Shown here: positions 48,546-59,214 of the stretch, in pieces | How positions within the stretch are numbered: the stretch's first letter is position 1 | Layout of the letters: each line of letters begins with the position of its first letter | Source: Typha latifolia | Lineage: Eukaryota > Streptophyta > Magnoliopsida > Poales > Typhaceae | Reading direction: 5' to 3' | Length of the DNA stretch: 64,000 nucleotides | Assembly: GCA_019914945.1 (NCBI GenBank) | Contig: CM034099.1 | Span: 15,489,923 to 15,553,922 of the forward strand | Notes under the pieces: model-generated | The model's input: only the letters and a program-made list of their open reading frames with translations | Told to the model about the DNA's origin: nothing | Database searches by the model: none | Program-made: the position numbers and the translations under genes

Positions 48546-49689
48546 CTCCCCCTCCTCTATTGGGCAGATCTCTTCCTCCTTATTTTGCCGTGCAGCATAG
48601 CTCTAGTTGTTGTCATCGAGAGCGCGTCCGAAAAATAGTGGCTCTAGTACAAAACTTTAGAAATAGATTCTGGATGATGCAGCCATCAGATCGACGTGAA
48701 ATTTTGATATTTTGTAGCTCTAGAAAAAATATTTCCAAAAAATCTAGTCTTAGGGAAATCAGATGGTGGGATCTTGAGATATCATCCGAGAAGTAGGCAA
48801 ACATTAGGGAGCGTCTATGGATCCGTGGATGGAGGCATGAGATTCTAGGTGTTGATGGATGGTGGTGGACCGGCAATAATGGGGTGACACCGATGAGTAA
48901 GTAGAGATAGAAGGATTATGGATGATAGAAGGGGTTAGGCAAGGTGATAGATAGATTGGAAGAAAGGAGAGGAGTGGGCCAGTCAAGGGAGGTTAGAAGC
49001 GGCGACGCTGGGGAACGAGAGAACGATAGAGAAGAAGATGAAAGAGACTAGGGCAAAACTCAATTCATTCAATAATGATTCCTTGGTTACTATTCACTCT
49101 TTTATAGGCTAACCAATCAATTCAAAAATGAAATTATTAACCCTAGAAACAGTAGATTTTCGTCGATCGCGTTCAAATGGATATTTTGCGTTCTCTGTAT
49201 TTACGAATCTAATGCAGGCATTCACAAACGCATTCAAACGCATCCCACCCGCGTTCGAATGCGACATACAAGAAACCCTTTTTTTTCTGAAATAAGCACT
49301 ACAATAAGAATAAAAAAATCCATAAAGTGTATCTATGCTCGAGATGACATCAGTGAAGCCCGAATTGTATCAAGCAGGGCATGATCCGATGCTACTTGAT
49401 CTAGGTGAATAATTCTGAAGTGGGGTTGGGCAGCCAACTACTCTCCCCGTTGGCCAAGGCTTGGTCTAGCTTGATTTAGATCCTCTAGGACCATTGTTTA
49501 TTATTTCCCCACGTGAATGACAGCCCTTCAAACCCAAGGTTGCAAAGATTCGTACGTTTAATGAACCCCTCAAAAGTCCCTAGCTCGACCAAGCCGCAGC
49601 TCTTGTTCATCGGAGTTCACATAAGTATTAAAATCTCCCATGATTATCCAATGGAGGCTAAGGTTGGTAAGATGAGAAAGCTCCTCCCA

Positions 49690-50045
49690 TAGTACCTTTT
49701 GAGTCACGAGGTTGTTGCTAGCATAGATGGCTGACCAAATTTATATATACCCCATGGTGGTTGTAATGACCATATGGATAGCAAAACGGGAGGCTGCCAC
49801 CATCTTGACCCAGTCAATAGGGTTCTTCCAAAAGACGATGATCCCTCTAGAGCTGCCCCTCGCCGGGATCGCAAACCACGTCCATCACCGACTAAGTGTT
49901 CTGGCCACAGTCTTGGCTGCATCCCAATATGCATGCATCTCGAGCAAGACAAGAACATCCAAATTATAGCTTTTGTTCAAATCTCTACACCGATCAAGTG
50001 CCTTCTTGTTAAGAGCACCCCTATAGTTCCAACATAGGGCTTTAA
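49690..50045 (-). pseudogene. LINE-2 APE-type endonuclease N-terminal remnant
   Basis: The frame reads CWNYRGALNKKALDR (cf. the CWNxRG start of plant LINE endonucleases), then LDVLVLLEMHA (the catalytic E of the ExH block), WFAIPARGSSRGIIVFWKN and IHMVITTTMGYINLVS. It contains a stop after the SR residues near 49890. Confidence 0.75.
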
Positions 50046-50898
50046 ACATTGGAAACTATGGAAATATGCATGGAGGCTCAGGTGAGTCTCCCACGCCTAG
50101 AGGTGGGGGAGCGCAAATCTCCCGTTTGATGCCAACTAGGCAGGCCTTCGCTTCCATTTCTATTGCCTCATCTGATTGCCCTTCGTGGACTGCCACCAAC
50201 GCCAAGTTGTTCTAGGTTGGATCCACTTCCATGCTGTCCCTTTCGTGGCTAGCCGATGCCAGCATAAGTGCCTACTTAATCGACTTCACAACCTTGACAT
50301 GTGCGCTCAAGGGGTTGGCCATCTTTTTTGTTGTATGCATTGACTCCCATGCCTTTGCAGGTTTGTCTTGTTAGTATGCACATATGGGGACCGTCCCATC
50401 TATTGGCTACCTGAGCCAAGGCGAAAGGACACTCCATTAATTGTTGCCACACCCGGTTCAGAGTCGGGCATTACCTCAAAGGGATTGTGGTTTGCGGCCT
50501 TGTAGGGTTCACAGTCCTAGGCACTTGATTGATATTGAATCGATAGGATTGAGTGGAAGGCCTCCCCATCCAACACCATCTCCATATCACACGCCTTCGA
50601 TGCATTGGCCTTGCCTGGTCCGTGCCGAGGACAAGCTAGGGTGACTTTCGCCTTGACCTACAGGAGTGTCTTCCATCCTATCTTTGCCTTTGTCCTTGCC
50701 TGAAGAAAAGGCAGTATGAGTAGTTTGAGCGGCCTACATCCTACCCATACCCTTACCATTAATCGATAAATGCGTAGAGGGTAGGGGTGAAAACAGATCG
50801 GTTTTAGTCCAATCCAACCCACTATCCGACCCGGGTCAGATCGGATACGGGACAAAATAACCTATCTAGTTCGAATACGGATCCGGATACGGATTGCA

Positions 50899-51527
50899 TG
50901 ATACACTTAGTTATGATCTTTTCTTATTGCATTAGGTGTTTATTTTCATTAAAATAAAATTTCTGTAGGTCACATTCGAACGCAGGTGGAGTCTCGTTCG
51001 AATGCTTGTGAACCCTTGTGAACACCTTGTTAACGCTTGTGAATGCCTTCTGAACGCCCGTGTTTGTGAACGCCCGCATTCGAATGACTTGTAAACGCCT
51101 GTGTCACGTTCGCAAATCCAAAGAAGAGGCTTTTTGAGTGCATTCGAACGCGATCGACGAGAATCCTCTAGAATTAGGATTTCATACTGTTTTAGGACTT
51201 GTTAACTAGCCTCTATATATATATGGATGGCAACCAACTTCAAATTGGAATTGGATTCTTGATTTCTTATTTTCATCCACGTTATTCCGTGTTTTCGTCC
51301 CTACTACAGTTCGAACTATGAAAGGCATAAATATGAAAGTTGTAGATTAGGAAGTTACAGATCCAACCCAATTGGTTTCGTAATTTTCTAACTACCGAAA
51401 AATATCTGATGAATATTTTTCCTCAATTATACGGACTGATTTCTGTAATAAATTTAGATCTTGAAAAAATCTTACCGTAGCCTATGTTTGGTTCCAGATC
51501 TCATCAAATTGGTATCAGAGCCTAACA
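50899..51527 (+). repeat. Gypsy-2 5' LTR (629 bp)
   Basis: TG...CA termini. It contains the TTCGAACGC/GTGAACGC cluster (50965-51165) and a CTCTATATATATATGG TATA-like box near 51210. It lacks about 250 bp present in the 3' LTR (57240-57485). Confidence 0.9.
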
Positions 51528-51679
51528 ATTGGTATCAAAGCAGGCGAACCTCAGACCTTCATTAATGGTTGAAACAAAGAAGATGACATCAATAAGGAGA
51601 CCTATAGAGAGCACACCGACAAGGGACGACTCAATACACGATGATCCTAACCGTGAGGCTGATTCCTTTGGAGCGATCA

Positions 51680-52803
51680 CGGTAGGACCGAGTCAACCAA
51701 CGTCCATGGGTTCGAATATGGATGAACTATGGGGCATATTCTAAACATTGTTGCATAGAGTGGACAACATACAAAAGGATCACAATGAATTTAAGGAATA
51801 TGTCGTGAATCGATTGGGTTCGTCATCTCCTCGATAACGAACGAAGTTTCAAGAATGACCAACGGTGGGACCCCATAAAACCGATACCTCATAGGTCCAA
51901 GTGCGTCATATGAGTGTCAATGATTCCCTCCTATCTATGCCTTCATATCATCCCCCACCTCCGTTATAAAACCCAAGACCACCAGTTATAGAACCCTAGA
52001 GGTGTGCGGCACCGATGCGCTTCGTTGATGAGGAGGATTGGCACCATGAGGATGAGGTTGATCCCTATGGAGATTGTGATGTACGTGCTCGAGGATTTAG
52101 AGAACGTGATCAACAAGCACAATGGTTTAGACCAGAACCAAGAATCCTTCGCGAACCTGACAATGCTATTCGGGGGAGAACTGCACGCTTGGACTTTCTA
52201 AAATTCCAACGCAATGATCCAACGGATTGGGTGTTTCAAGTTGAATAATATTTTGATTGTCAAGGTATAGCGAAAGATGCAAAAGTCCAGATGGCAAGCT
52301 TCCACCTCCAATGAACAGCATTGCATTAGTATAGGTCGGTTATTTGTGGTGGTAAATTTACTAGATGGGCTTATTTTTATAGGAGAATTACATGCAGATT
52401 TGGGACAGCAGCATATGAAGATTTTGCTGCCATATTAAGCAAGATGGTTCAAAGGACTACCATATTGGAGTACCACGCTGAGTTTGAAAAAGTTAGTAGT
52501 CGTTGTGAGCCACCGTGGCCCGAACGTACATTGATGAGTACATTTATTTCAGGGCTGCGAGAGGAGATACATGTGGATGTTCGTGCTCTATGTCCAACTA
52601 CTCTTGAGGAGGCTTTTGAGAAGGCCGTGAGGATGGAACAAAAGCATAGGGCTCTAAAGATGGCAGCGAAAACCAATTGGGGCAACCGAGATGGGCGGTT
52701 TGCACCTAGAACATCGATTGGAAATTCTGCGATTTCAAAAATAGCGACTTCCGACGTTAGAGGAGGCACAAGACCCTCCGTTCAAACTCTCATACCTACC
52801 TAG
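51680..52803 (+). pseudogene. Gypsy-2 gag remnant
   Basis: FVDEEDWHHEDEVDPYGDCD and RTARLDFLKFQRNDPTDWVF lead into the gag core YHAEFEKVSSRCEPPWPERT with LREEIHVDVRALCPTTLEEA. Stops and frame shifts interrupt it. A degenerate zinc-knuckle region should follow at about 52810-52880 (CDERFTPSHRC-like). Confidence 0.8.
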
Positions 52804-52889
52804 GAGGAGGAGCGAAGAGCGTAGGGCCTTTGCTTTTGATGTGATGAACGTTTCACCCCCAGTCATCGGTGTTCTAAACCGATCGGGAG

Positions 52890-53335
52890 CGTGATGCTTA
52901 TCGATGGTCCTGAGGAGGATGATGATGTAGTTGATTATGGAGAGTGTCCTGAGGAGACCCATGAGGAGACAGTGGAGGAGGGCGTGGAGGAGGATATCCA
53001 AGCTGAAATATCGATGCATGCATATTCGGGTACTTCTGTGCCGAGGACGTTACTAGTAGATGGACTCGTTAGAAAGTATTGTGTGCACATCTTCATCGAT
53101 TCGGGAGTACACACAACTTTCTAGACGAGAGGCTAGTGAGGAGATTGGGTTTGGATGTTGAATCGACTACGGGGTTTGATGTTGCTATTGGAGACAGCAC
53201 GAAGCTTAGGGCAGAGAGCTTATGTCGCCGAGTTAGTATACGGGTGCAAGGACACGACATCATTGTGGATTTGTATCCGTTGGCACTACGAGGAGCGGAC
53301 ATTGTCCTTGGTGCTGAGTGGTTACATAGTGTTTT
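52890..53335 (+). pseudogene. Gypsy-2 aspartic protease remnant
   Basis: HIFIDSG near 53085 is a mutated D(S/T)G active site (DSG retained, next residue changed by a frame shift), followed by HNFLDERLVRRLGLDVES and LRGADIVLGAEWL. The block matches the Gypsy-1 protease closely. Confidence 0.82.
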
Positions 53336-54240
53336 TGTGTCAACTATCGAGCACTAAACTCTATTACCGTCAAGGACCGATATCCTATTCTGGTTATCGA
53401 GGAGTTGATAGACGAGCTTGCAAGGGTGACTATATTTCATAAGCGGACTTGAGGGTCGGGTATCAACAAATTACAGTTCACCCGGCGGATGTGCACAAAA
53501 CTGCATTTCAGACTCCGGACGGGCATTATGAGTTTCGAGTGATGCCTTTTGGTCTCACCAATGCTCCAGCTACCTTTCAAGATCTCATGAATGATATATT
53601 TCGGCCTCTCTTACGAAGATATGTCTTGGTATTTTTTGACGATATTTTGGTATATAGTAGAACTGAATTGGAGCATTGGCGGCATTTGGAGAATGTGCTG
53701 AATTTCTTAGAACAAAACTAATTGAAGATCAAGAAGTCCAAGTGCCTATGGGGAGTACCGAAGGTGGAGTATTTAGGCCACATCATTTCAGTGGATGGTG
53801 TAGCAGCGTATCCTCAAAATATTGCATGTATGACTGCTTAGCCTATTCCTACTACTACTACTATCAGATTGAGAGGATTTTTGGGGCTGACTGGTTATTA
53901 TCATCGATTCATTGCTGGATATGGCAAAATCGCTGCTCCTCTCACTTCTTTGTTGAAGAACTTTTTTAGATGGATGGATGAAGCCACTTTAGCCTTTGAA
54001 AAATTGAAAACAGCAATGACAACGACACCCGTTCTAGCGCTATTGGACTTCACTAAAGAATTTATTATTGAGTGTGATGCATCGGGTGTTGGCATAGAAG
54101 CAGTACTAATGCAAGAAGGACGTCCTATTGCCTATCTTAGCAAGGCTTTATCGCAAAAATATCAGCAATTATCGACTTATGAGAGAGAGATGTTGACAAT
54201 TCTGCATGCGGTGTTAAAGTGGAGGCATTATTTGATCGGT
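53336..54240 (+). pseudogene. Gypsy-2 reverse transcriptase and start of RNase H
   Basis: The frame joins protease to NYRALNSITVKDRYPI, with about 150 codons of the RT N-terminus missing. Then come [50 protein letters not shown] (the YxDD box as FFDD, common in Gypsy elements), FLGLTGYYHRFIAGYGKIA and the RNase H start FIIECDASGVGIEAVL. In-frame stops lie near 53441, 53720 and 53840. Confidence 0.9.
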
Positions 54241-54244
54241 AGAC

Positions 54245-55167
54245 TGAAAAACCCCTAGACATAAGTATGTATCTAAATATTAGGCAATGATATCACTCGT
54301 TCGCTTAAGAAAAGTCCGTAGAAATATTAAGAACGAAAGTAGAGATGAACGCCAAGATTTTAACATGGAAAAACTCAAACGAAAAAAAAACCACGAATCC
54401 AAACTCGAATCAAAACCAATCACTAGAATAGTAGCAGTTACAAGACTGACTCACAAAACAACCCGTCGATCCAAACGACTTTGTTCCTCTCAGTCTTGCT
54501 CGCTAGAACCCACGATTCACTGCTTCTCATGATTGAAGTCCAACCTTAGTAACCCTCGAGATTGATCTTTCGTCTAGATAGCCCTAAAGACGAAAGATTA
54601 AGTTTTGTAGATGAGTGGAACCTTGATAGTTGAAGAACCGATGTAGCCTCAAGAAGTCTCCTTCAATAATGCTTTTTCAACCACCGTAGAGATAGGGCAT
54701 CACAATCCTTATATATTATTTCCAAGATAGAGCCAAATCCAAGTCTTATCCGTACTCACGAAAATCCAATTTTATTAAACTTCATTGGTGCGTTCAAACG
54801 CAGCCTAGGTGCGTTCGAGCGGCATGACTTGATCTCAGGTGCGTTCGAACGGGCCCGAGTGCGTTCGAACGCAACAACTTGAATTCTTCAGGTTGCATTC
54901 GAACGCGTTTGTGAACGCAGCTCTCGGTCTGTGTGAACGCAAGTACCCGCGTTCGAACGCGTTTGTGAACGCAGCTCTTGGTCTGTGTGAACGCAAGTAC
55001 CCGCGTTCGAACGCGTTTGTGAACGCGGTATGAACTAAACAGTTTTTCTCCAATAATTTTGCAATTCTTCAAACTAGAGATATTCTAGACTTGTATAAAG
55101 CTCATATACATATAAAAATACACTTAGAATATTTTGTACACAATTGCCAATAATTAAAAACCTAACA
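54245..55167. mobile_element. Solo LTR-2: 923-bp LTR with perfect 5-bp TSD inside Gypsy-2
   Basis: It starts TGAAAAACCCC and ends CCTAACA; TAGAC flanks both sides (54240-54244 and 55168-55172). The RNase H reading resumes right after it (TDHQSLKGAFHIL-like), so it is a clean insertion. There is no gag/pol. A 54-bp GTTCGAACGC-rich tandem repeat lies at 54790-55030. The end CCTAACA matches the Gypsy-2 LTR end, suggesting a related family. Confidence 0.88.
54893..55030. repeat. 54-bp tandem repeat rich in GTTCGAACGC, about 2.5 copies
   Basis: GCAGCTCTCGG at 54917 and GCAGCTCTTGG at 54971 mark the spacing of 54 bp. Each unit holds GCGTTCGAACGCGTTTGTGA and GTGTGAACGCAAGTACC. As 54 is divisible by 3, frames on both strands stay open as 18-residue repeats; these are not genes. 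Confidence 0.88.
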
Positions 55168-55172
55168 TAGAC

Positions 55173-56805
55173 GATTCATTATCCGAACCAATCAAAGGAG
55201 CCTTCCATATTTTATAGGACAACGCATACACACTTCGGCACAATAGCGATGGGTCACAAAATTGTTGGGGTATGATTATGAAATTCAATACAAGAAGGGA
55301 ACAGAAAATAGAGCGGCGAATGCACTATCGCGCTAATCCGATACCGCCGAGCTTACAACCTATTCATCTCCTACATTTCCCTTCCTTGATGAGCTGAGAT
55401 ATGTATGTACATCTGACCCAGATATTTTGAGATTGTTGCAGGAGGTGATGGATGATCCGGAGCGCCATCCCGAGTTGGAGAATCGAGGCGGTTTGTTGCT
55501 AGACCGCGGATGCATTCGAGCGCCTGCAAATGATGGGTTGTGGCAGAAATTATTGAAGCACTTTCACCAAACTCCAGCAGGTGGTCATGAGGGTGTCTTG
55601 AGGACTTATGGGAGGATATCACAGAGTTGCACATGGCTAGGATTGAGATAGGATGTGAGGAGTTTTGTCCGTGCTTGCGAAGTTTGTCAAAGGGCTAAAG
55701 CAACCACTTTAAAATCGGCCGGATTACTACAGCCTTTACCTATACCTGACCGTGTTTGGGAGGACAATTCTATGGACTTCATAGAGGGTCTTCCGCTTGT
55801 ACGTGGTTATTCTATTATCTTTGTGGTGGTTGACAGATTGAGCAAGTATGCACACTTTTCGGCATTATCATATCCGTTTTTAGCTTAGACGGTGGCTGAA
55901 ATTTTTGTTAGAGATATTGCTTGATTACATGGCATGCCACGCACAATTGTCTCGGATCGTGATCGTGTATTTATGAGCGACTTTTGCACTGAGTTTTTCA
56001 GATTGTAGGGGACTCAATTAAAATTCAGTTCGGCCTACCATCCACAGACGGACGGCCAAACCGAGGTAGTTAATCGAGGCATTGAGCAGTATTTGAGGTG
56101 CTTTGCTGGAGAGATGCCGAGATGATGGTTGGAGTTCTTACCGTGGGCAGAGTGGTTTTATAACACCGCCTACCATAGCAGCATTGGCATGACTCCATTT
56201 GAGGTGGTGTATGGACGACGACTCTGACATTATGTACTTATGATCTAGTGGCATCGGCAGATAGGACGGAGGTGGACTTCGCATTGATGGATAGAGATGC
56301 CACATTGAGGAGGTTGCATGCTCATCTTAAATTTGCTCAAAACTTCATGAAGCAAGTTTATGATCGTAGCCATAGGGAGCAGGAGTTCGATATCGACAGT
56401 TGGGTGTTTGTGAGGGTGCAACTGTATCGATAGGTGACCTTACGTCCGATACGAAACCAAAAGTTAGCAAATCTCTACTTTGGTCTATTTTGGGTGTTGG
56501 AGCATATTGGTCCGGTTGCATATCGTTTGGAGCTGCCAAATAGGTCGAGAGTACACCCTGTCTTTCATGTTTCATTATTGAGAGAGCACATTAGAGATCA
56601 TGAGATTGTTGGCTTGGTTCTACCGGAGCCATTGGAGGAGATAGAGATCGTAGAGCTAGTTCGAGTATTTGCTAGACACCGACGACGACATGGTACTAGA
56701 TTGGAGATGGAGATTCTAGTTAAGTGGCTTGGCAAGCCATCTAATGAGGTGACATAGGAGTTGGAAACTGATATCTTGGAGCATTTCCTAGACTTTTCAC
56801 CTTGA
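55173..56805 (+). pseudogene. Gypsy-2 end of RNase H, integrase and chromodomain-like C-terminus
   Basis: RNase H resumes to LLGYDYEIQYKKGTEN at about 55270. The integrase then shows its zinc-binding domain (HFHQTPAGGHEG, then CEVCQRAKA), the catalytic core with D in MDFIEGLP, D in IVSDRDRVFMSDF and E in [20 protein letters not shown], and the C-terminal PVAYRLELPNRSRVHPVFHV with VKWLGKPSNEVT. At least six in-frame stops are present. Confidence 0.9.
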
Positions 56806-56832
56806 GGTCAAGGTGGGGGAAGCATGGTGGGC

Positions 56833-57735
56833 TGATACACTTAGTTATGATCTTTTCTTATTACATTAGGTGTTTATTTTTATTAAAATAAAATTCCTGT
56901 AGGTCGCGTTCGAACGCAGGTGGAGTCGCGTTCGAACGCTTGTGAACCCTTGTGAACGCTTGCGAACGCCTTGTGAACGCCCGCATTTGTGAACACGTTT
57001 GTGAACGCCCGCTTTCGAACGACTTGTGAACGCCTGTGTTGCGTTCGCAAATCCAGAGAAGGGGCTTTTTCAGTGCATTCGAACGCGATCGAGTGCGTTC
57101 GAACGCTATCGAGCGCGTTCGAACGCGATCGACGGGAATCCTCTAGAATTAGGATTTCATATTATTTTATGACTTGTTGGCTAGCCTCTATAAATATATG
57201 GATGGCAACTAACTTTAAATTGGAATTGGATTCTTAATTTCTTGCCTCTTATCTTCTTTCTAAACTCCTCCCTCCTCCCTCTTCATCATCTTTCCACCTC
57301 TACCGTTGGCAAGGTTTCTCCTCGCTTCTAATCTCCCTCGTCTATCGAATCACCCCTCTTCTTTGGGATCTCGACCACTTCGTTTCCTTCGTCTACTTTC
57401 CTTAATCACTTCCGCAATCCACCCTCATCTCCATACCCATCCATAACCCTAACATCTACTCCACCCTTCACCACCACTATCACCCATGTTATTCCGTGTT
57501 TTCGTCCCTGCTACAGTTCGAATCTGTGAAAGGCATAAATATGAAAGTTGTTGATTAGGAAGTTACAGATCCAACCCAATTGGTTTTGTAATTTTTTGAC
57601 TATCAGAGAATATCTGATGAATATGTTTCCTCAATTGCATGGACTGATTTCTGTAATAAATTTAGATCTTGAAGGAATCTTAGCGTAGCCTTTCTTTGGT
57701 TCTAGATCTTATCAAATTGGTATTAGAGCCTAACA
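56833..57735 (+). repeat. Gypsy-2 3' LTR (903 bp)
   Basis: Same termini as the 5' LTR. It carries extra GTTCGAACGCGATCGA units near 57080-57135 and a pyrimidine-rich block at 57240-57485 (TCTTCTTTCTAAACTCCTCC) that the 5' LTR lacks. Confidence 0.9.
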
Positions 57736-58319
57736 TTGCAGTTTATTATAATATTCATATTCGGATCCGGATACGGGTATAGTATATTTGCTCGGATACG
57801 AATTCGGATATCGAATATCCGTTTACCCGTATACCATACAACATTGACAAATAATCCTACCCTTAAAAACTAACCCGACCCATTAACATAAAACCCCTCA
57901 CCCACCGGCTTAACATAACTTCTCAAACCCTCATTCTCTTAATCTCTCTTCACCATTATGCTGCACTTTCTCAAACCCATCCCCATTTCTCTCCCTCACT
58001 CTCTCCGACGATCTATTCGATGACTCTACTAGTTAGTCTTCCGACGACTCCGACACTCCGACGCCATCCCCGTTTCACTCTCATACTCTCTTCGTCAATC
58101 TATCAATCCGGCTATCCTCCGACTCCGCCGATTAGTTCTTCGATGACTCCGACTGCTCAATGAAACAAGCGATATCTACAGTTATGAAATTCTTATTATG
58201 GAAATAATATCTGGTCGGATCCTTGTTGACCTCTAGGAGAGGTAAGTAATGGAGGCATCTCCTTATATTGGTTTGTAGTCTATGATTTTATTATTGTGAG
58301 CCTTCTTTGCTTTCTTCGA

Positions 58320-58680
58320 CATGCAGGAAAAATGAGTTATTTCTAGATAATTTCACATATTCTTTCCTCCTAAAGGCTTGATGTGAATAATTTGTGGTTA
58401 CCCAAGTCGAGATGATTCATACCCATGTCATAAAGTTGGGTTATTTATTTGATATCTTCGTGCCCAACTCACTAATTGATTCCCATTATAAGGCCAGAGA
58501 TGTGGGCATTACTTCTGCTTAGAAGGTATTTGATGGAATGACTAATAGAGATATTGTCTCTTGGAATTCTATGATTGTTAGGTTGTTGAGGACCGGAGAA
58601 AGAGGCACACGAGATGTTTGATGAAATGCCTGAGAGGGATACTGTATTAGTTGATTTTGTGAAATGTTATTGTCTTTTGA
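58320..58680 (+). pseudogene. PPR (pentatricopeptide repeat) gene fragment captured in hAT-F
   Basis: PPR proteins bind organellar RNA in a sequence-specific way. The blocks read in order DNFTYSFLLKA, MIHTHVIKLGYLFDIFVPN, SLIDSHYKARDV, then after a stop KVFDGMTNRDIVSWNSMIV and, in another frame, MFDEMPERDTV. These are hallmark P/L/S-type motifs (FTYSFLLKAC, GxxxDIFVxNSLI, AxKVFDxMxxRDxVSWNSMI, ARxLFDEMPERD). Stops, a TGA after LLKA and frame shifts show it is dead. GGTAAGT (58240) and TTCGACATGCAGG (58315) just upstream look like an intron's two ends, suggesting capture from genomic DNA. Confidence 0.82.
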
Positions 58681-59214
58681 TGTGCAGATTTTGTGAGTTT
58701 ATTAGTTGATTTTGTAAGTTTTCCTGCTTATGTATAGATGCTAGTAATAAATTTATTTTGTATTCGTATCTGATTAAAATTTGATTCTTATTCAGTTTGT
58801 ATTCATATCCGATTAAGATTCGATTCGTATTCGTATCCGTTTAATATCCGATCTATATCCGAAAAATATCCATATCCGTTTAGTTAGGATATGGTTTTAA
58901 ATTTTACTACTCGTATAATATTCATATCCGTATTCGGAGCAAAAATATGAATCCGGATGTAAATTGAGCACTATCCGATCCGTATCCGAATTATTTTCAC
59001 CCCTAATAGAGGGTCGTCTTCTATGTTGGTTGGTGTGCTAACGTTGCCCATGTGACTAAGGTTGCGCTCCAAGTTATCTCACACGTAATAGTGACATCTG
59101 TGCCTATCCATCAGCCACACCGGAGCTGTGCTTTGGCTTCCCTTTCTCCTTCACGGCGGAATGGTATGGTTTCCCGTCACTCGTGGACCTCTCCTCTTAA
59201 TAGAATAAACCGGT

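Larger units (their letters stand above)
45896..49372 (-). mobile_element. Gypsy-1: internally deleted Ty3/Gypsy LTR retrotransposon with 5-bp TSD
   Basis: The TSD AGCAG flanks it (45891-45895 and 49373-49377). The 3' LTR is 45896-46599 (704 bp) and the 5' LTR is about 48615-49372; both have TG...CA termini and matching blocks such as GATGATGCAGCCAT and the GCGTTCGAACGC cluster. The interior keeps gag (48545-47533), protease (47507-47268) and a short C-terminal integrase/chromodomain-like piece (46812-46627). Reverse transcriptase, RNase H and the integrase core are missing. It lies inside LINE-2. Confidence 0.87.
44493..50773 (-). mobile_element. LINE-2: decayed L1-type retrotransposon hosting Gypsy-1; interrupted at its 5' side by hAT-F
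   Basis: Down the - strand from about 50770: an ORF1-like region of uncertain content, an endonuclease (about 50040-49690), then, beyond the inserted Gypsy-1 (45891-49377), reverse transcriptase blocks (45400-44560). hAT-F begins at 50774-50781 within this sequence and ends at 59005; sequence to about 59215 probably belongs to the same LINE or its target. The whole is broken by stops. The boundaries at both outer ends are uncertain. Confidence 0.75.
50899..57735 (+). mobile_element. Gypsy-2: near full-length Ty3/Gypsy LTR retrotransposon with 5-bp TSD
   Basis: The TSD TTGCA flanks it (50894-50898 and 57736-57740). The 5' LTR is 50899-51527 and the 3' LTR 56833-57735; both begin TGATACACTTAG and end CCTAACA. 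A tRNA-iMet-type primer-binding site TGGTATCAAAGCAGG follows at 51530. A polypurine stretch AAGGTGGGGGAAGCATGG precedes the 3' LTR. The order gag, protease, RT, RNase H, integrase identifies Ty3/Gypsy, with a chromodomain-like C-terminus. The polyprotein is broken by many stops, a deletion between protease and RT, and solo LTR-2 in RNase H. Confidence 0.93.
50782..59005. mobile_element. hAT-F: hAT element carrying a PPR gene fragment, split by Gypsy-2
   Basis: The left end TAGGGGTGAAAACAGATCGG and right end ATTTTCACCCCTA match the ends of hAT-C. Flanks GTAGAGGG (50774-50781) and ATAGAGGG (59006-59013) agree at 7 of 8 bases. Subterminal GGATACGGAT-type words lie inside both ends (50840-50893, 57750-57835, 58780-58990). 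Without the inserted Gypsy-2 the element would be about 1.4 kb. Its interior (57900-58700) is not transposase: it contains a PPR gene fragment. Confidence 0.85.

Noticed and set aside
51529..51744. Open frame starting in the Gypsy-2 primer-binding site
   Set aside because: Its start overlaps the primer-binding site and it is only the leader and gag N-terminal region, not a separate gene.
54794..55072. Open frames on both strands with an 18-residue repeat
   Set aside because: They come from the 54-bp tandem repeat, whose unit is divisible by three; not a repeat protein.
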